Notes: generated by a model from the sequence alone, not told the origin. 38,856 bases of DNA from Rhizobiales bacterium CCH10-E5 (GCA_001556125.1 LSIG01000126.1:1-38856); one strand, 5' to 3'; positions 8,112 through 15,824 are shown, counted from the first letter of the stretch. Numbers and translations are program-made.

Positions 8112-8140
8112 GCACCGCCGGGACGAGATCCCGGCGGTGC
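8112..8140 (+). terminator. Strong hairpin after the small secreted gene
   Basis: A perfect 12-bp stem GCACCGCCGGGA (8112-8123) and TCCCGGCGGTGC (8129-8140) with a CGAGA loop, 41 bases past the stop at 8070. Only a short CTTT follows. It lies between two convergent small genes and may serve both. Confidence 0.6.
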
Positions 8141-8181
8141 GCCTTTAGCCCAATGGTCTTAGCGACTCGAGACTGACGTGG

Positions 8182-8265
8182 TCAGAACGCACCCAGCACG
8201 ATGAGGATCATGAAGGCGAAGGCCGCACCCATGATCAATCGGTCGAGACGTAGCGTGAGGCTCAT
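8182..8265 (-). CDS. 27-residue single-span membrane peptide
   Basis: A tiny reading frame with an unusually good ribosome site, ACAGGAGGGTGTG directly before the ATG at 8265, and a TGA at 8182-8184. The peptide begins MSLTLRLDRLIMGA and ends in a hydrophobic stretch FAFMILIVLGAF. The charged, amphipathic start followed by about 16 hydrophobic residues suggests one inner-membrane span with the N terminus inside. Short peptides of this style occur in related bacteria, but I cannot name a family or role. It stands alone, more than 140 bases downstream of the amidase stop on the same strand. Confidence 0.55.
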   Translation of the reverse strand: MSLTLRLDRLIMGAAFAFMILIVLGAF

Positions 8266-8412
8266 CACACCCTCCTGTGTCATTGACCTGACACGACGCT
8301 AGCAGAACTGGCGAAGGCCGCAAGAGGGCGACAGCGTGGCGGCATGGCGGCACAGCCAAGAGTATGACTAAAAATCGCTTAAAGCACTGAATAGTCTTGG
8401 GGATGATCTCTG

Positions 8413-9657
8413 CTAACCAGCGCGCGCGACAAGGTTTTCAATCGCCTTGGCGACTGCGATGGCCTGCTCGTCGCGCCCGAAGCCGGTGATGACCTGGACA
8501 CCGGTGGGCAGACCGCGCGGGCCGCGGGCGACCGGAACGGTGGCGCAGGGCACGCCGAGCAGGGTCCACAGCCGGTTGAAGCGCGAGTCACCGGTCGAGT
8601 CGCGGCTGTCCGGCGCCTCGCCCGGCGCCGCGAAGGTCGCCACCACGTCCACTTCGGCGAAGAAGGCGCGGGCCGCGTCCCGGCCGCGGCGGGATCGGCG
8701 ACGGGCTTCGTCGTACTGCGCCGGCGTCACGGCCTGGGCCGTGTCCAGATAGGCCTGGAGCTTCGGCGGCAGCGCCTCCCGGTGATGGGCATATTCCCAC
8801 GCCAAGGCCTGCGTCGCCTCATAGTCCTGCAGTGGCCCATGCGCGTGGAAGGCCTCCGCCAGGGCGGCGGGCCCGTCATGCGGGACCAGAACCGCGCCCG
8901 CGTCCGTTGCCAGCTCGCGGAATCGCTCCAGCGCCGTCGCCGATGCGGGCTCGGGAGCGCCGGCGTAATCCTGGAGGTGGAGGCCGATGCGCAGGCCTTT
9001 GAGCGATGCGGCCGGCGCGTCGAGTTCCGGGCGTCCGGCGATGGCGGCCAGGGCCAGCCCCGCGTCGTCGGCGGTCGCCGCCATCAGGCCGAGCGTGTCA
9101 AGCGACCAGGAAAAGGGCTTCACTCCGACCGTCGGCAGCAGCGCATAGGAGGGCTTGATCGCAGCGACGCCACAATACGAGGCCGGCCGGATCACCGAGC
9201 CACCCGTCTGCGTGCCGATCGCGAGCGGGATCATGCCGGCCGCGACGGCGGCGGCGGAGCCAGCCGAAGATCCACCGGGGCTTGCGGCGGGATCATGCGG
9301 GTTGAAGGTCGGAGCGGGGTCGAGAAAGGCGAAGGCGGTGGTGTGTGTCTTGCCCGCGACGGTGGCGCCGGCCGCCTTCAGCGCCATGACGATCGGCGCA
9401 TCGGCCCGCGGCCGCCACCCGGCATAGATCGGCGAGCCCATCATCGTCGGCAGATCGGCCGTGTCGATGATGTCCTTCACGCCGCAGGCGACGCCGGCGA
9501 GCGGGCCCTCGCCGGGCTGCAGCGTGTCCGGACGGCTGGCGAAGGCCTGGATCCGAGGCTCAAGCGCGGCGATGCGCGCCTGGCTGACGGCGAGCGCCCC
9601 GGCCGGCGTGGTCTCGCCACGGGCGATACGGGCGAGGATGTCGCGCAGGCTCTGCAT
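8413..9657 (-). CDS. Amidase (amidase-signature family)
   Basis: A cytoplasmic hydrolase of carboxamide bonds, 414 residues. The Ser-cisSer-Lys triad can be placed: K61 in GVKDIID, cis-Ser S130 in PGGSSAGSAAAVAAG, and nucleophile S154 in GTQTGGSVIRPASYCGV. The spacing of 24 between the two serines is typical for the family. The length is at the short end (GatA is about 485), and there is no GatB/GatC partner nearby, so a role in tRNA amidation is unlikely. The substrate is unknown. Its ATG lies one base after the stop of the DUF2798 gene (TGACATG), so the two are translationally linked. Confidence 0.88.
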   Translation of the reverse strand: MQSLRDILARIARGETTPAGALAVSQARIAALEPRIQAFASRPDTLQPGEGPLAGVACGVKDIIDTADLPTMMGSPIYAGWRPRADAPIVMALKAAGATVAGKTHTTAFAFLDPAPTFNPHDPAASPGGSSAGSAAAVAAGMIPLAIGTQTGGSVIRPASYCGVAAIKPSYALLPTVGVKPFSWSLDTLGLMAATADDAGLALAAIAGRPELDAPAASLKGLRIGLHLQDYAGAPEPASATALERFRELATDAGAVLVPHDGPAALAEAFHAHGPLQDYEATQALAWEYAHHREALPPKLQAYLDTAQAVTPAQYDEARRRSRRGRDAARAFFAEVDVVATFAAPGEAPDSRDSTGDSRFNRLWTLLGVPCATVPVARGPRGLPTGVQVITGFGRDEQAIAVAKAIENLVARAG

Positions 9658-9658
9658 G

Positions 9659-9886
9659 TCACTCTCCGATGACGCGGATGATGAGGCCGGTCGCGCGGCG
9701 CGCGACCGGAATGGCGATGAAGGCGGTGACCGCGGCGCAGGGCCACGCGACCGCGAAGGCGGCGAGCCAGTGGCGGACGAAGTCGGCGGGCAGGCCGAGA
9801 TTGAGCCAGGTCACGAGGGCGGTCATCAGGAAAGCCATGATGCCGGCCATCAGAACCGGAAAGATGAAGCGCGCCTTGCCCGTCAT
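9659..9886 (-). CDS. DUF2798-family small membrane protein
   Basis: A 75-residue protein with two predicted membrane helices, about 7-25 and 41-61. The segments FPVLMAGIMAFLMTALVTW and FVRHWLAAFAVAWPCA match my recollection of the DUF2798 family, whose function is not known. The ATG at 9886 has AGGGAGAT upstream, which decides the start. An upstream in-frame ATG at 9928 would add a non-conserved segment. The amidase gene begins one base after the stop, forming a two-gene operon. The promoter should lie in 9887-10059, where a long palindrome is found. Confidence 0.75.
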   Translation of the reverse strand: MTGKARFIFPVLMAGIMAFLMTALVTWLNLGLPADFVRHWLAAFAVAWPCAAVTAFIAIPVARRATGLIIRVIGE

Positions 9887-10027
9887 CGGCCGATCTCCCT
9901 GGACGGCGAGGATCGGGCTGTGTCGCATGCGCCCGGCATGCAGGCCAGAGGCGTGACGACATGAGGGCTTGCCCCTCCGGCATTGCCGGCCCTGTCCGTG
10001 CCGCTTGACGCTGCAGGAGCCCCCGTC

Positions 10028-10046
10028 ATGTTAATTCAATTAACAT
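10028..10046. promoter_or_regulatory. Perfect 19-bp palindrome, probable operator
   Basis: ATGTTAATT, centre C, AATTAACAT: nine perfect base pairs around one central base, in a strikingly AT-rich patch of an otherwise GC-rich region. It lies between the divergent DUF2798-amidase operon (start 9886) and the DUF2306 gene (start 10060), only 13 bases before the latter's ATG. This is the form expected of a TetR-, MarR- or LysR-type operator. No regulator gene is adjacent. Confidence 0.6.
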
Positions 10047-10059
10047 TGAGACCTCCGCA

Positions 10060-10464
10060 ATGCCGTCCCTCGTTCCTCTCGCCACCGCTTCGCCCGTGAT
10101 CCAGCTCCATGTTGCCGGAGCGATCGCGGCTCTCGCCTCCGGTGTGGCGGTGGCCCTGCTGCCCAAGGGGACGCCGTTGCACCGGCGTCTGGGTTGGGTT
10201 TTCGTGCCGGCGATGGCGGTGGCAGCAGTCAGTTCGCTCGCGATCGCCCGCAGCGGCCATTACAGCGCGATCCACCTGCTGACGCTGCTGACACTGGTCA
10301 GCCTGCCCTATGCCGTGCTCGCGCGCCGGCGCGGCAACATCGCGGCGCATCGCTCCGCGATGATCGGCCTGCTGCTGGGCCTCGCCATCGCCGGCGCCTT
10401 CACGCTGCTCCCGGGCCGGCTGATGCATGCGGTCGCTTTCGGCGCTGCGGCGGCGGCGCATTAG
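10060..10464 (+). CDS. DUF2306-like multi-span membrane protein
   Basis: A 134-residue integral membrane protein with four likely helices (about 14-34, 46-62, 72-86, 103-122). The pattern includes an N-terminal HVAGAIAALASGVAVALLPKG, LHRRLGWVFV, and a C-terminal RRGNIAAHRSAMIGLLLGL. It matches the DUF2306 family of predicted membrane proteins, where H and R residues between helices are conserved. The function is unknown. The ATG at 10060 follows the 19-bp palindrome closely and has no strong ribosome site, so repression by occupancy of that palindrome would be direct. It is divergent from the DUF2798/amidase operon. Confidence 0.7.
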   Translation: MPSLVPLATASPVIQLHVAGAIAALASGVAVALLPKGTPLHRRLGWVFVPAMAVAAVSSLAIARSGHYSAIHLLTLLTLVSLPYAVLARRRGNIAAHRSAMIGLLLGLAIAGAFTLLPGRLMHAVAFGAAAAAH

Positions 10465-10562
10465 GGAACGGTTAACCGCCCCTGCAAAGTTCATGAGGCT
10501 GTGTCGCGCCGGGCTCACCCGGTTGAGAAACCGTTCACGAAACGGGTCGCAATTGATGGGTC

Positions 10563-11699
10563 ATGCGACGCGTTCACCTCGCCCTCATCGCTCTCGGACT
10601 GCTCGGAACCGGGCTTGCCGGCTGCGGCAAGTTCCAGAAGCCGCAGCGCGCGGCCTGGCGCGACCAGGCCGAGGCCGCCTGCCTGGCCTCCCGCCAGGTG
10701 CAGCTCTCCGCCTATGTCAGCCTGCGCGAGAAGCCGATAGACGGGCCCGGAACCTGCGGCATGGAAAGGCCGCTCAGGGTCGCGGCTTTCGCCAATGGCG
10801 GCATCGGACTGACCAGCAAGGCGACGCTGGCCTGCCCCGTGGTCGCGACCACCGACAAATGGCTCGCGGAAGTGGTGCAGCCGGCGGCGCAGAACGTGCT
10901 CGGCGCGCAGGTGATCGAGATGCGGGCGGGCTCCTATTCCTGCCGGGCCATGAACAACGGCACCGGGACCAGCCGCACCTCCGAACATGCCTATGGCAAC
11001 GCCGTGGACGTGTTCGCCTTCCGGCTCAATGACGGCCGCACGGTCACGGTGAAGGATGGCTGGCGCGGCTCGCCCGAGGAGCAGAACTTCCTGCGCGAGA
11101 TCTTCGTCGGCGCCTGCGAGCATTTCTCGACCGTGCTCGGCCCGGGCGCGGACATGTTCCACTACGATCACTTCCACATCGACCTGGCGCGCCATTCGAA
11201 GGGCCGCCACATCTGTAAGCCGGTGATCAAATACACCCCGAACCACAACCTGCCGCCGCCCGATCCGGCCCGGCCCTACTCCTCGGCGCAGCCGAGCCTG
11301 CGCGACGGCGCGCCGGCCATGGTCGCGGGCGGGTCGTTGCTGCGCCAGCCCCAGGGCGGCCTGCGGCCGCCGGGGGCGGTGTCGACGGGCGGCTATCCGG
11401 TCGCGAACCATCAGGGACAGGGGCTCGACGCCCAGCGCCGCTTCCTCGAGGAGTACGACAATCGGCCGCTCAATCCGCCGCGTTACAACCGGCCGGGCGA
11501 CGTCCAGAACCTGCCGGGCGAGCAGCGCGGGCCGCTGACGCTGCCGGGCTCGGTGCCGCCGACGGAGGAAGTCGTCATCGGCGACGACGAGGGCACGGGC
11601 GTCATCGATCAGGAGGGCTACGACCAAGCCCAGCCGCTGATCACGCCCCAGCGCGACCCCTTCGCCTACAGCTCCGGGCGGACGACACCCCGCCGCTGA
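10563..11699 (+). CDS. Extensin-like C-terminal domain lipoprotein, putative murein peptidase
   Basis: A 378-residue predicted lipoprotein: signal peptide with lipobox LAGC, lipidated Cys21. Residues about 38-220 form the extensin-like C-terminal domain common in alphaproteobacteria. This has the LAS/M15-like zinc peptidase layout: H142 and D149 in SEHAYGNAVDVF, then H203 and H205 in HYDHFHIDL, with paired cysteines. Family members are thought to act on peptidoglycan, but biochemical proof is thin. The C-terminal 150 residues are Pro/Arg/Gln-rich and probably disordered. It converges with mepA, and both stops share one hairpin. A nearby ATG at 10555 is in another frame. Confidence 0.82.
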   Translation: MRRVHLALIALGLLGTGLAGCGKFQKPQRAAWRDQAEAACLASRQVQLSAYVSLREKPIDGPGTCGMERPLRVAAFANGGIGLTSKATLACPVVATTDKWLAEVVQPAAQNVLGAQVIEMRAGSYSCRAMNNGTGTSRTSEHAYGNAVDVFAFRLNDGRTVTVKDGWRGSPEEQNFLREIFVGACEHFSTVLGPGADMFHYDHFHIDLARHSKGRHICKPVIKYTPNHNLPPPDPARPYSSAQPSLRDGAPAMVAGGSLLRQPQGGLRPPGAVSTGGYPVANHQGQGLDAQRRFLEEYDNRPLNPPRYNRPGDVQNLPGEQRGPLTLPGSVPPTEEVVIGDDEGTGVIDQEGYDQAQPLITPQRDPFAYSSGRTTPRR

Positions 11700-11712
11700 G
11701 CCGGGCTCAGCG
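11694..11712. terminator. Shared hairpin containing both stop codons of the extensin-like gene and mepA
   Basis: CGCTGAGC (11694-11701), loop CGG, GCTCAGCG (11705-11712). The TGA stops of the two convergent genes lie in opposite arms of the 8-bp stem. No T-tract follows on either strand. Confidence 0.45.
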
Positions 11713-12654
11713 CGAGACCAGGACCTGCCGGCATTCGGCGGGCAGCTCGTCCAGCGCCATCGGCGGCTTGGGCTTGGGCGCCGGTCCCGTGCGAGGCGGC
11801 TTGGGCGGCGCGAAGATCGCCGCGCGCTGCCGCTCGATCCAGTCGGTCAGCTCCTGGCCGCAGCCATCGCCGAAATTGGGCGGCTCCTGGCCGCTGCAGC
11901 TCGCCATGCCGGCCGGACAGCTCATCCGGATATGGAAATGGTAGTTGTGGCCCCAGATCGGCCGGACCTTGTTGAGCCAGGCGCGGTCGGCCCCGGCCTC
12001 GCGGCAGAGCGCGACCTTGATCGCGGGATTGACGAAGATGCGCTCGACCCGCGGCTCGCTGGCGGCGGCCCTGATCAGGCGGGTGTGGGCGGGCGTCCAG
12101 TGCCTGGGATCGACATCGCGCCAGTCGGCACGGGCCATGTTGACCGCCGGCATGTTCTCGCGCGCCTCGCGGTCCAGCCGCTTACGCGGCATCGGCGTCA
12201 GCCAGAGATCGGCGTCGAGGCCGATCTGGTGGGAGGCATGGCCGGTCAGCATCGGGCCGCCCCGCGGCTGAGAGATGTCGCCGACGAGCAGGCCAGGCCA
12301 GCCCGTGATCCGCGGGACCTCGCGAGCGAGATCCTCGAGGTATTCGATCAGGACGGGGTGGCCCCAGTTGCGGTTGCGGTTCAGCCGCATCACCTGCCAG
12401 CTCGGTCCGTCCACGGGCAGCGCCGTCGCGCCGGCGAGGCAGCCGCGCGCATAAGAGCCGATCGCGCGGGCCTGCATATTGGCTGGCGCCGTCTTCTGGC
12501 CGAAGAGCGCGCGCGCGGCATCCGGGAAGGCGGCGATGTTGGCGGCGCGGCGCTTCGCCTCCTCCTCCGCGGTCGATTGTGCGCCGGCGGCCGCGGGCAG
12601 GAGGGCTGCGGCCAGCAGGCAGACGGCAGCGATTCGGCGATGAAAACGGGGCAT
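11707..12654 (-). CDS. mepA: Penicillin-insensitive murein endopeptidase
   Basis: MepA cleaves D-alanyl-meso-diaminopimelate cross-links in peptidoglycan in the periplasm. The 315-residue protein has a signal peptide ending AAAGAQS. The zinc site is visible: H142 and D149 in GHASHQIGLDADLW, and the histidines of GHNYHFHIRM. Cysteines in the C-terminal part (SCPAGMASC, GDGC) match the disulfides of the family. The C-terminal tail is Pro/Lys-rich. The ATG at 12654 (MPRFHRR) has GGGACGAG upstream and starts exactly at the signal peptide, so the longer frame upstream is rejected. It converges on the extensin-like lipoprotein gene, a member of the same broad peptidase superfamily. Confidence 0.93.
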   Translation of the reverse strand: MPRFHRRIAAVCLLAAALLPAAAGAQSTAEEEAKRRAANIAAFPDAARALFGQKTAPANMQARAIGSYARGCLAGATALPVDGPSWQVMRLNRNRNWGHPVLIEYLEDLAREVPRITGWPGLLVGDISQPRGGPMLTGHASHQIGLDADLWLTPMPRKRLDREARENMPAVNMARADWRDVDPRHWTPAHTRLIRAAASEPRVERIFVNPAIKVALCREAGADRAWLNKVRPIWGHNYHFHIRMSCPAGMASCSGQEPPNFGDGCGQELTDWIERQRAAIFAPPKPPRTGPAPKPKPPMALDELPAECRQVLVSR

Positions 12655-12795
12655 GAACCAGACTCGTCCCGATCCGCTGGGCGGGTCAAGCCACCGACGA
12701 TTTGGCGATGGACAACCCCGCCCCGAGACGGCAGCTTCTGACGCAATCAAGGGCGGACCTGATCGGAGCCGCCAGTCTTGGGGGAAGGATCACCG

Positions 12796-13782
12796 ATGAA
12801 TTCATTCTCGATCGACCGTCGCAGCCTGCTCGCCGCGCTCGGCGCAGGCGCGATCGCTGCGCCGGGCAGCGCCTTCGCGCAGGCGCCCTGGCCGCAGGGC
12901 CGCACCATCAAGCTCGTGGTGCCGTTCCCCCCGGCCGGCGCCACCGACGTGCTCGGCCGCCTCGTCGCCGACAAGCTCGGCCAGAGCTGGGGCATCAATT
13001 TCGTGGTCGAGAACCGTGCCGGCGCCGGCGGCAACATCGGCACGGATGCCGTCGCCAAGGCCGAGCCCAATGGCGATACGCTGCTGATCGTCTCAGTCGG
13101 CATGGCGACCAACCAATATCTCTATCCGAAGCTGAACTACGACCCGGTCAAGGATCTGGCCCCGATCACGATGGTCGCGCTGGTGCCGAACCTGCTCGTC
13201 GTGAACAAGGACCTGCCGGTCAAGTCCGTCGCGGATCTGGTCGCCTATGCCAAGGCGAATCCGGGCAAGCTCAGCTACGGCTCCTCCGGCATCGGCACCT
13301 CGGTGCATCTCTCGGGCGAGTATTTCCAGAAGCTGACCGGGACGAAGATGGTGCATGTCCCCTATCGCGGCACGGCTCAGGCGACGCAGGATCTGATCGG
13401 CGGGCGCATCGACCTGATCTTCGACAACATCACCCAGGCGCTGCCGCATGTGCGGGCCGGCTCGATCCGCGGGCTCGGCATCACCACCGCCAAGCGTTCG
13501 CCGGCCGCCCCGGAATTCGCGCCCATCGCCGAGACGGTGCCGGGCTTCGACGTGTCCTCCTGGTTTGCGCTCTTCGCGCCCGCCAAGACGCCGCAAGCCA
13601 TCATCGACAAGATCCAGGCCGATACCAAAGCCGGCCTCGCCGATCCGGCGCTGCGCGCCAAGATGGATCAGCTGGCTGCCGAACCGGTGGGCGGCACCCC
13701 GGCCGAGCTCGCCGCCTTCCTGCAAGGCGAGATGACGAAATGGGGCGGCCTGATCAAGGAGATCGGCATCAAGGTCGAGTGA
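12796..13782 (+). CDS. Bug-family (TctC-like) substrate-binding protein
   Basis: A 328-residue periplasmic binding protein of the tripartite tricarboxylate transporter type. The N terminus has a twin-arginine-like signal (DRRSLLAALGAGA) with cleavage near SAFAQA. Characteristic segments are IKLVVPFPPAGATDVLGR, VENRAGAGGNIGTDAVAK, GTSVHLSGEYF and VHVPYRGTAQATQDLIGGRID, together with DNITQALPHVRAG. These proteins bind carboxylic acids, amino acids or nicotinate-like compounds. The ligand cannot be assigned. No TctA/TctB membrane genes are nearby, so this is an orphan Bug protein, which is common in this group. The ATG at 12796 has GGGGAAGGAT upstream. Confidence 0.9.
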   Translation: MNSFSIDRRSLLAALGAGAIAAPGSAFAQAPWPQGRTIKLVVPFPPAGATDVLGRLVADKLGQSWGINFVVENRAGAGGNIGTDAVAKAEPNGDTLLIVSVGMATNQYLYPKLNYDPVKDLAPITMVALVPNLLVVNKDLPVKSVADLVAYAKANPGKLSYGSSGIGTSVHLSGEYFQKLTGTKMVHVPYRGTAQATQDLIGGRIDLIFDNITQALPHVRAGSIRGLGITTAKRSPAAPEFAPIAETVPGFDVSSWFALFAPAKTPQAIIDKIQADTKAGLADPALRAKMDQLAAEPVGGTPAELAAFLQGEMTKWGGLIKEIGIKVE

Positions 13783-13883
13783 GTCTGCGGCGCGCACCCT
13801 GAAGGGAACCCGCCTTCGGCGGCGGCGTTGCCCCGGCATCCAGTCGCATCGCCGTCGCGATGCGCCGTCGAAGGGTTGCCGCC

Positions 13884-14057
13884 ATGTCCACGCTCGTCAT
13901 CGTCCTGATCGTCGTCCTGCTGCTCGGTGGCGGCGGGTATTACGGACATCGCTCATATGGCACCGCGGGGCTCGGCGGCGTGCTCGGCCTCGCTCTGGTG
14001 GTGCTGCTGGTTCTCTGGCTCCTGGGCGCGCTCGGGGGCGCGCCGGTGCGCGTCTGA
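13884..14057 (+). CDS. DUF3309-like small hydrophobic protein
   Basis: A 57-residue protein with two membrane-spanning stretches (about 3-17 and 32-51) separated by GGGGYYGHRSYGTAGLGG. This glycine/tyrosine-rich turn is characteristic of the DUF3309 group of short alphaproteobacterial proteins of unknown function. The ATG at 13884 has GAAGGGTT upstream. It lies between the Bug protein and the convergent cyclodeaminase homologue. Confidence 0.65.
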   Translation: MSTLVIVLIVVLLLGGGGYYGHRSYGTAGLGGVLGLALVVLLVLWLLGALGGAPVRV

Positions 14058-14070
14058 CGGTTGATGGCCG

Positions 14071-14090
14071 CGCGCCCTCAAAGGGGCGTG
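14071..14090. terminator. Hairpin at the convergent DUF3309/cyclodeaminase junction
   Basis: CGCGCCC (14071-14077) pairs with GGGCGTG (14084-14090), including one G-T pair. The 6-base loop contains the stop codon of the minus-strand gene. There is no T-tract. Confidence 0.35.
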
Positions 14091-15028
14091 CGGTTCTCCC
14101 AGACGGCAATCGCGGCGGCGAGATCTTCCAGCGACATACCGACCGATTTGAACAGGGTGATCTCACCGCCCTCGGCATGACCAGGGACACGGCCGTGGCA
14201 GATGTCCGTCAGCGTGCCGGCGACACGCTCCGCCGCATAATCGCCTTCGTCGATCCCGATCGCGACATCGCCGCCCTCGTCGATGGCCTTCTCCGAGTCG
14301 ACGATGACGCGCGCCCGGTGCAGCGCCTCGGCATCGGCCTCCCGCATCTGCATGGTGAAGGCGCCGACGAGATCGAGATGGGCGTCGCGCTTGAGCCAGC
14401 GCCCGTGGATCAGCGGCTCGGTCGCGTTGGTGGCGCAGGAGATGATGTCGGAGGTGCGCGCCTCGCCTTCGAGATCGGTCACGGCACGGACCGCGATGCC
14501 CTCGGCCGTGAGCTGAGCCGCAACGGCCTCCGCGGCCTCGGGTCGCCGCGCCCAGATCGCGATGTCGGTCAGCGGCCGCACCGAGCGATGCGCCTTGATC
14601 AGGAAGGGGGCAAGGCCGCCTGCGCCCACCATGAGCATCTTGCTGGCGGCGGGATTGGCGAGATGGCGCGAGGCCAGGGCTGAAGCCGCCGCCGTCCGCC
14701 AGAGCGTCAGCCGGGTTCCGTCCATCACCGCCAGCGGTTCGCCCGTGCGCCCGTCCATCAGGAGGTAGGCGCCCATCACCCCCGGCAGGTTGCGCGTGCC
14801 ATTGGCGAAGAAGACGGAGACGATCTTGGTGCCGATGTAGGGGTGCGCGGCCTCAGCTGCGCTCCAGGCCGGCATAATCAGCAGCACGGCCTCCTCGCCG
14901 GGCCGCTCGATGCGGTGATGCGCCCGCGGAGGCACCACGGCTTCGCCGCGGAACGCCTCGGCCAGCGTATCGATCAGCCCGGGGAAGCTCAGCGCCGCGT
15001 CGATCTCGGCCTGTCCGAACAGCCGCAT
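14078..15028 (-). CDS. Ornithine cyclodeaminase / mu-crystallin family protein
   Basis: A 316-residue NAD(P)-dependent enzyme. Recognisable parts: the substrate-binding N-terminal region with RIERPGEEAVLLIMPAWS and YIGTKIVSVF, the segment MDGTRLTLWRTAAASALASR, and the Rossmann fold with MVGAGGLAPFLIKAH. Later come SDIISCATNATEPLIHG and HLDLVGAFTMQMREAD. Family members include ornithine cyclodeaminase, ketimine reductase, and enzymes making pyrroline-2-carboxylate or alanine, so the exact reaction is open. Its ATG overlaps the stop of the lapA-like gene by one base (TGATG), so it is translated in that operon. A trp gene is more usual at this place in related bacteria, from my knowledge of gene order. 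Confidence 0.85.
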   Translation of the reverse strand: MRLFGQAEIDAALSFPGLIDTLAEAFRGEAVVPPRAHHRIERPGEEAVLLIMPAWSAAEAAHPYIGTKIVSVFFANGTRNLPGVMGAYLLMDGRTGEPLAVMDGTRLTLWRTAAASALASRHLANPAASKMLMVGAGGLAPFLIKAHRSVRPLTDIAIWARRPEAAEAVAAQLTAEGIAVRAVTDLEGEARTSDIISCATNATEPLIHGRWLKRDAHLDLVGAFTMQMREADAEALHRARVIVDSEKAIDEGGDVAIGIDEGDYAAERVAGTLTDICHGRVPGHAEGGEITLFKSVGMSLEDLAAAIAVWENRTPL

Positions 15029-15366
15029 CAGACGCGCCCGTTGGTCAGGGCCGGCAGGGCGGAGTCCGGCACGGCGGATCGCAGCATCTGCGTCTCGGCG
15101 CGCAGCGCCTCGGCCTCACGACGGTTGCGGCGCGCGGCCTTGCGGTGTTTCCCCTGCGCCAGCCAGGCTGCGAAACCCCCGATCAGCACGCCGACCGCCA
15201 GCGCCGCCAGGACGACGGCGAAGAGCGGTACATCGTAAGCGAACTGGGGCGCATCGCGGCTGACGGGGTCAAAAGAGACCCGCACCGGCGCCCGGTTGGC
15301 GACGGCGAAGAGCACGACCGCCAGCGCGATCGGGACCAGGATCAGGGCCTTGAAGAAGGACTTCAT
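15028..15366 (-). CDS. LapA-domain inner-membrane protein
   Basis: A 112-residue protein with two membrane helices (about 7-24 and 45-69), then a basic stretch (KHRKAARRNRRE) and a short coiled-coil-like tail. The motif ANRAPVRVSFDP between the helices is typical of the LapA (DUF1049) family. E. coli LapA/LapB help regulate lipopolysaccharide synthesis, but here there is no lapB alongside. The ATG at 15366 has AAGGAAG upstream. It lies 145 bases downstream of ihfB, the usual alphaproteobacterial order, and overlaps the next gene by one base. Confidence 0.82.
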   Translation of the reverse strand: MKSFFKALILVPIALAVVLFAVANRAPVRVSFDPVSRDAPQFAYDVPLFAVVLAALAVGVLIGGFAAWLAQGKHRKAARRNRREAEALRAETQMLRSAVPDSALPALTNGRV

Positions 15367-15511
15367 CGCGCTTCCTTTGCAAGGTCGCCGCATCGGCACC
15401 TAGGGGCCGCGCGGTGGGACGGCGCCGGGCACCATCGACGGAATCGCGAGAGAATGCGGGCGCCCCGCCCTCGCGGATCTTGGTGGGACGGCCTCACGCG
15501 TTCCGGCCGGC

Positions 15512-15796
15512 TCAGGCCTTGCCGTTCAGCCGCAGGCGCAGCTCCTTGCCGGTCTTGAAGACGGGCACGAACTTCTCCTCGACCTCGACCGCATCGCCGG
15601 TCCGCGGGTTGCGGCCGACGCGGGCCGAGCGGGCCTTGCGGGAGAAGGCGCCAAAGCCGCGCAATTCCACCCGGTCGCCCCGCGACAGCGCCTTGACGAT
15701 CTCGTCGAGGATCGCCGTCACGATATTCTCGATGTCGCGCTGATACAGATGACCATTGCGCTCGGCGATGCGTTGGACGAGTTCTGATTTGATCAT
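15512..15796 (-). CDS. ihfB: Integration host factor subunit beta
   Basis: IHF-beta forms a heterodimer with IHF-alpha and bends DNA sharply, helping transcription, recombination and chromosome packing. At 94 residues it has the normal length. It begins [13 protein letters not shown], contains [22 protein letters not shown] with the intercalating proline in the arm (GRNPRTGD), and ends with [16 protein letters not shown]. The start at 15796 is set by this conserved N terminus; an upstream in-frame start would add an unrelated segment. It lies 28 bases downstream of sppA, so the genes are probably co-transcribed. Confidence 0.95.
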   Translation of the reverse strand: MIKSELVQRIAERNGHLYQRDIENIVTAILDEIVKALSRGDRVELRGFGAFSRKARSARVGRNPRTGDAVEVEEKFVPVFKTGKELRLRLNGKA

Positions 15797-15824
15797 CGCT
15801 GCAATATAACCGCTTGTATCAACA

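Noticed and set aside
10031..10043. The TTAA pair in the 19-bp palindrome as a CtrA site
   Set aside because: The two TTAA elements are five bases apart, not seven, and the whole is a perfect dyad, which fits a dimeric repressor better.
13810..13822. CCGCC-TTC-GGCGG hairpin after the Bug-family gene as a terminator
   Set aside because: A five-bp GC stem without a T-tract is expected by chance in DNA of this composition.
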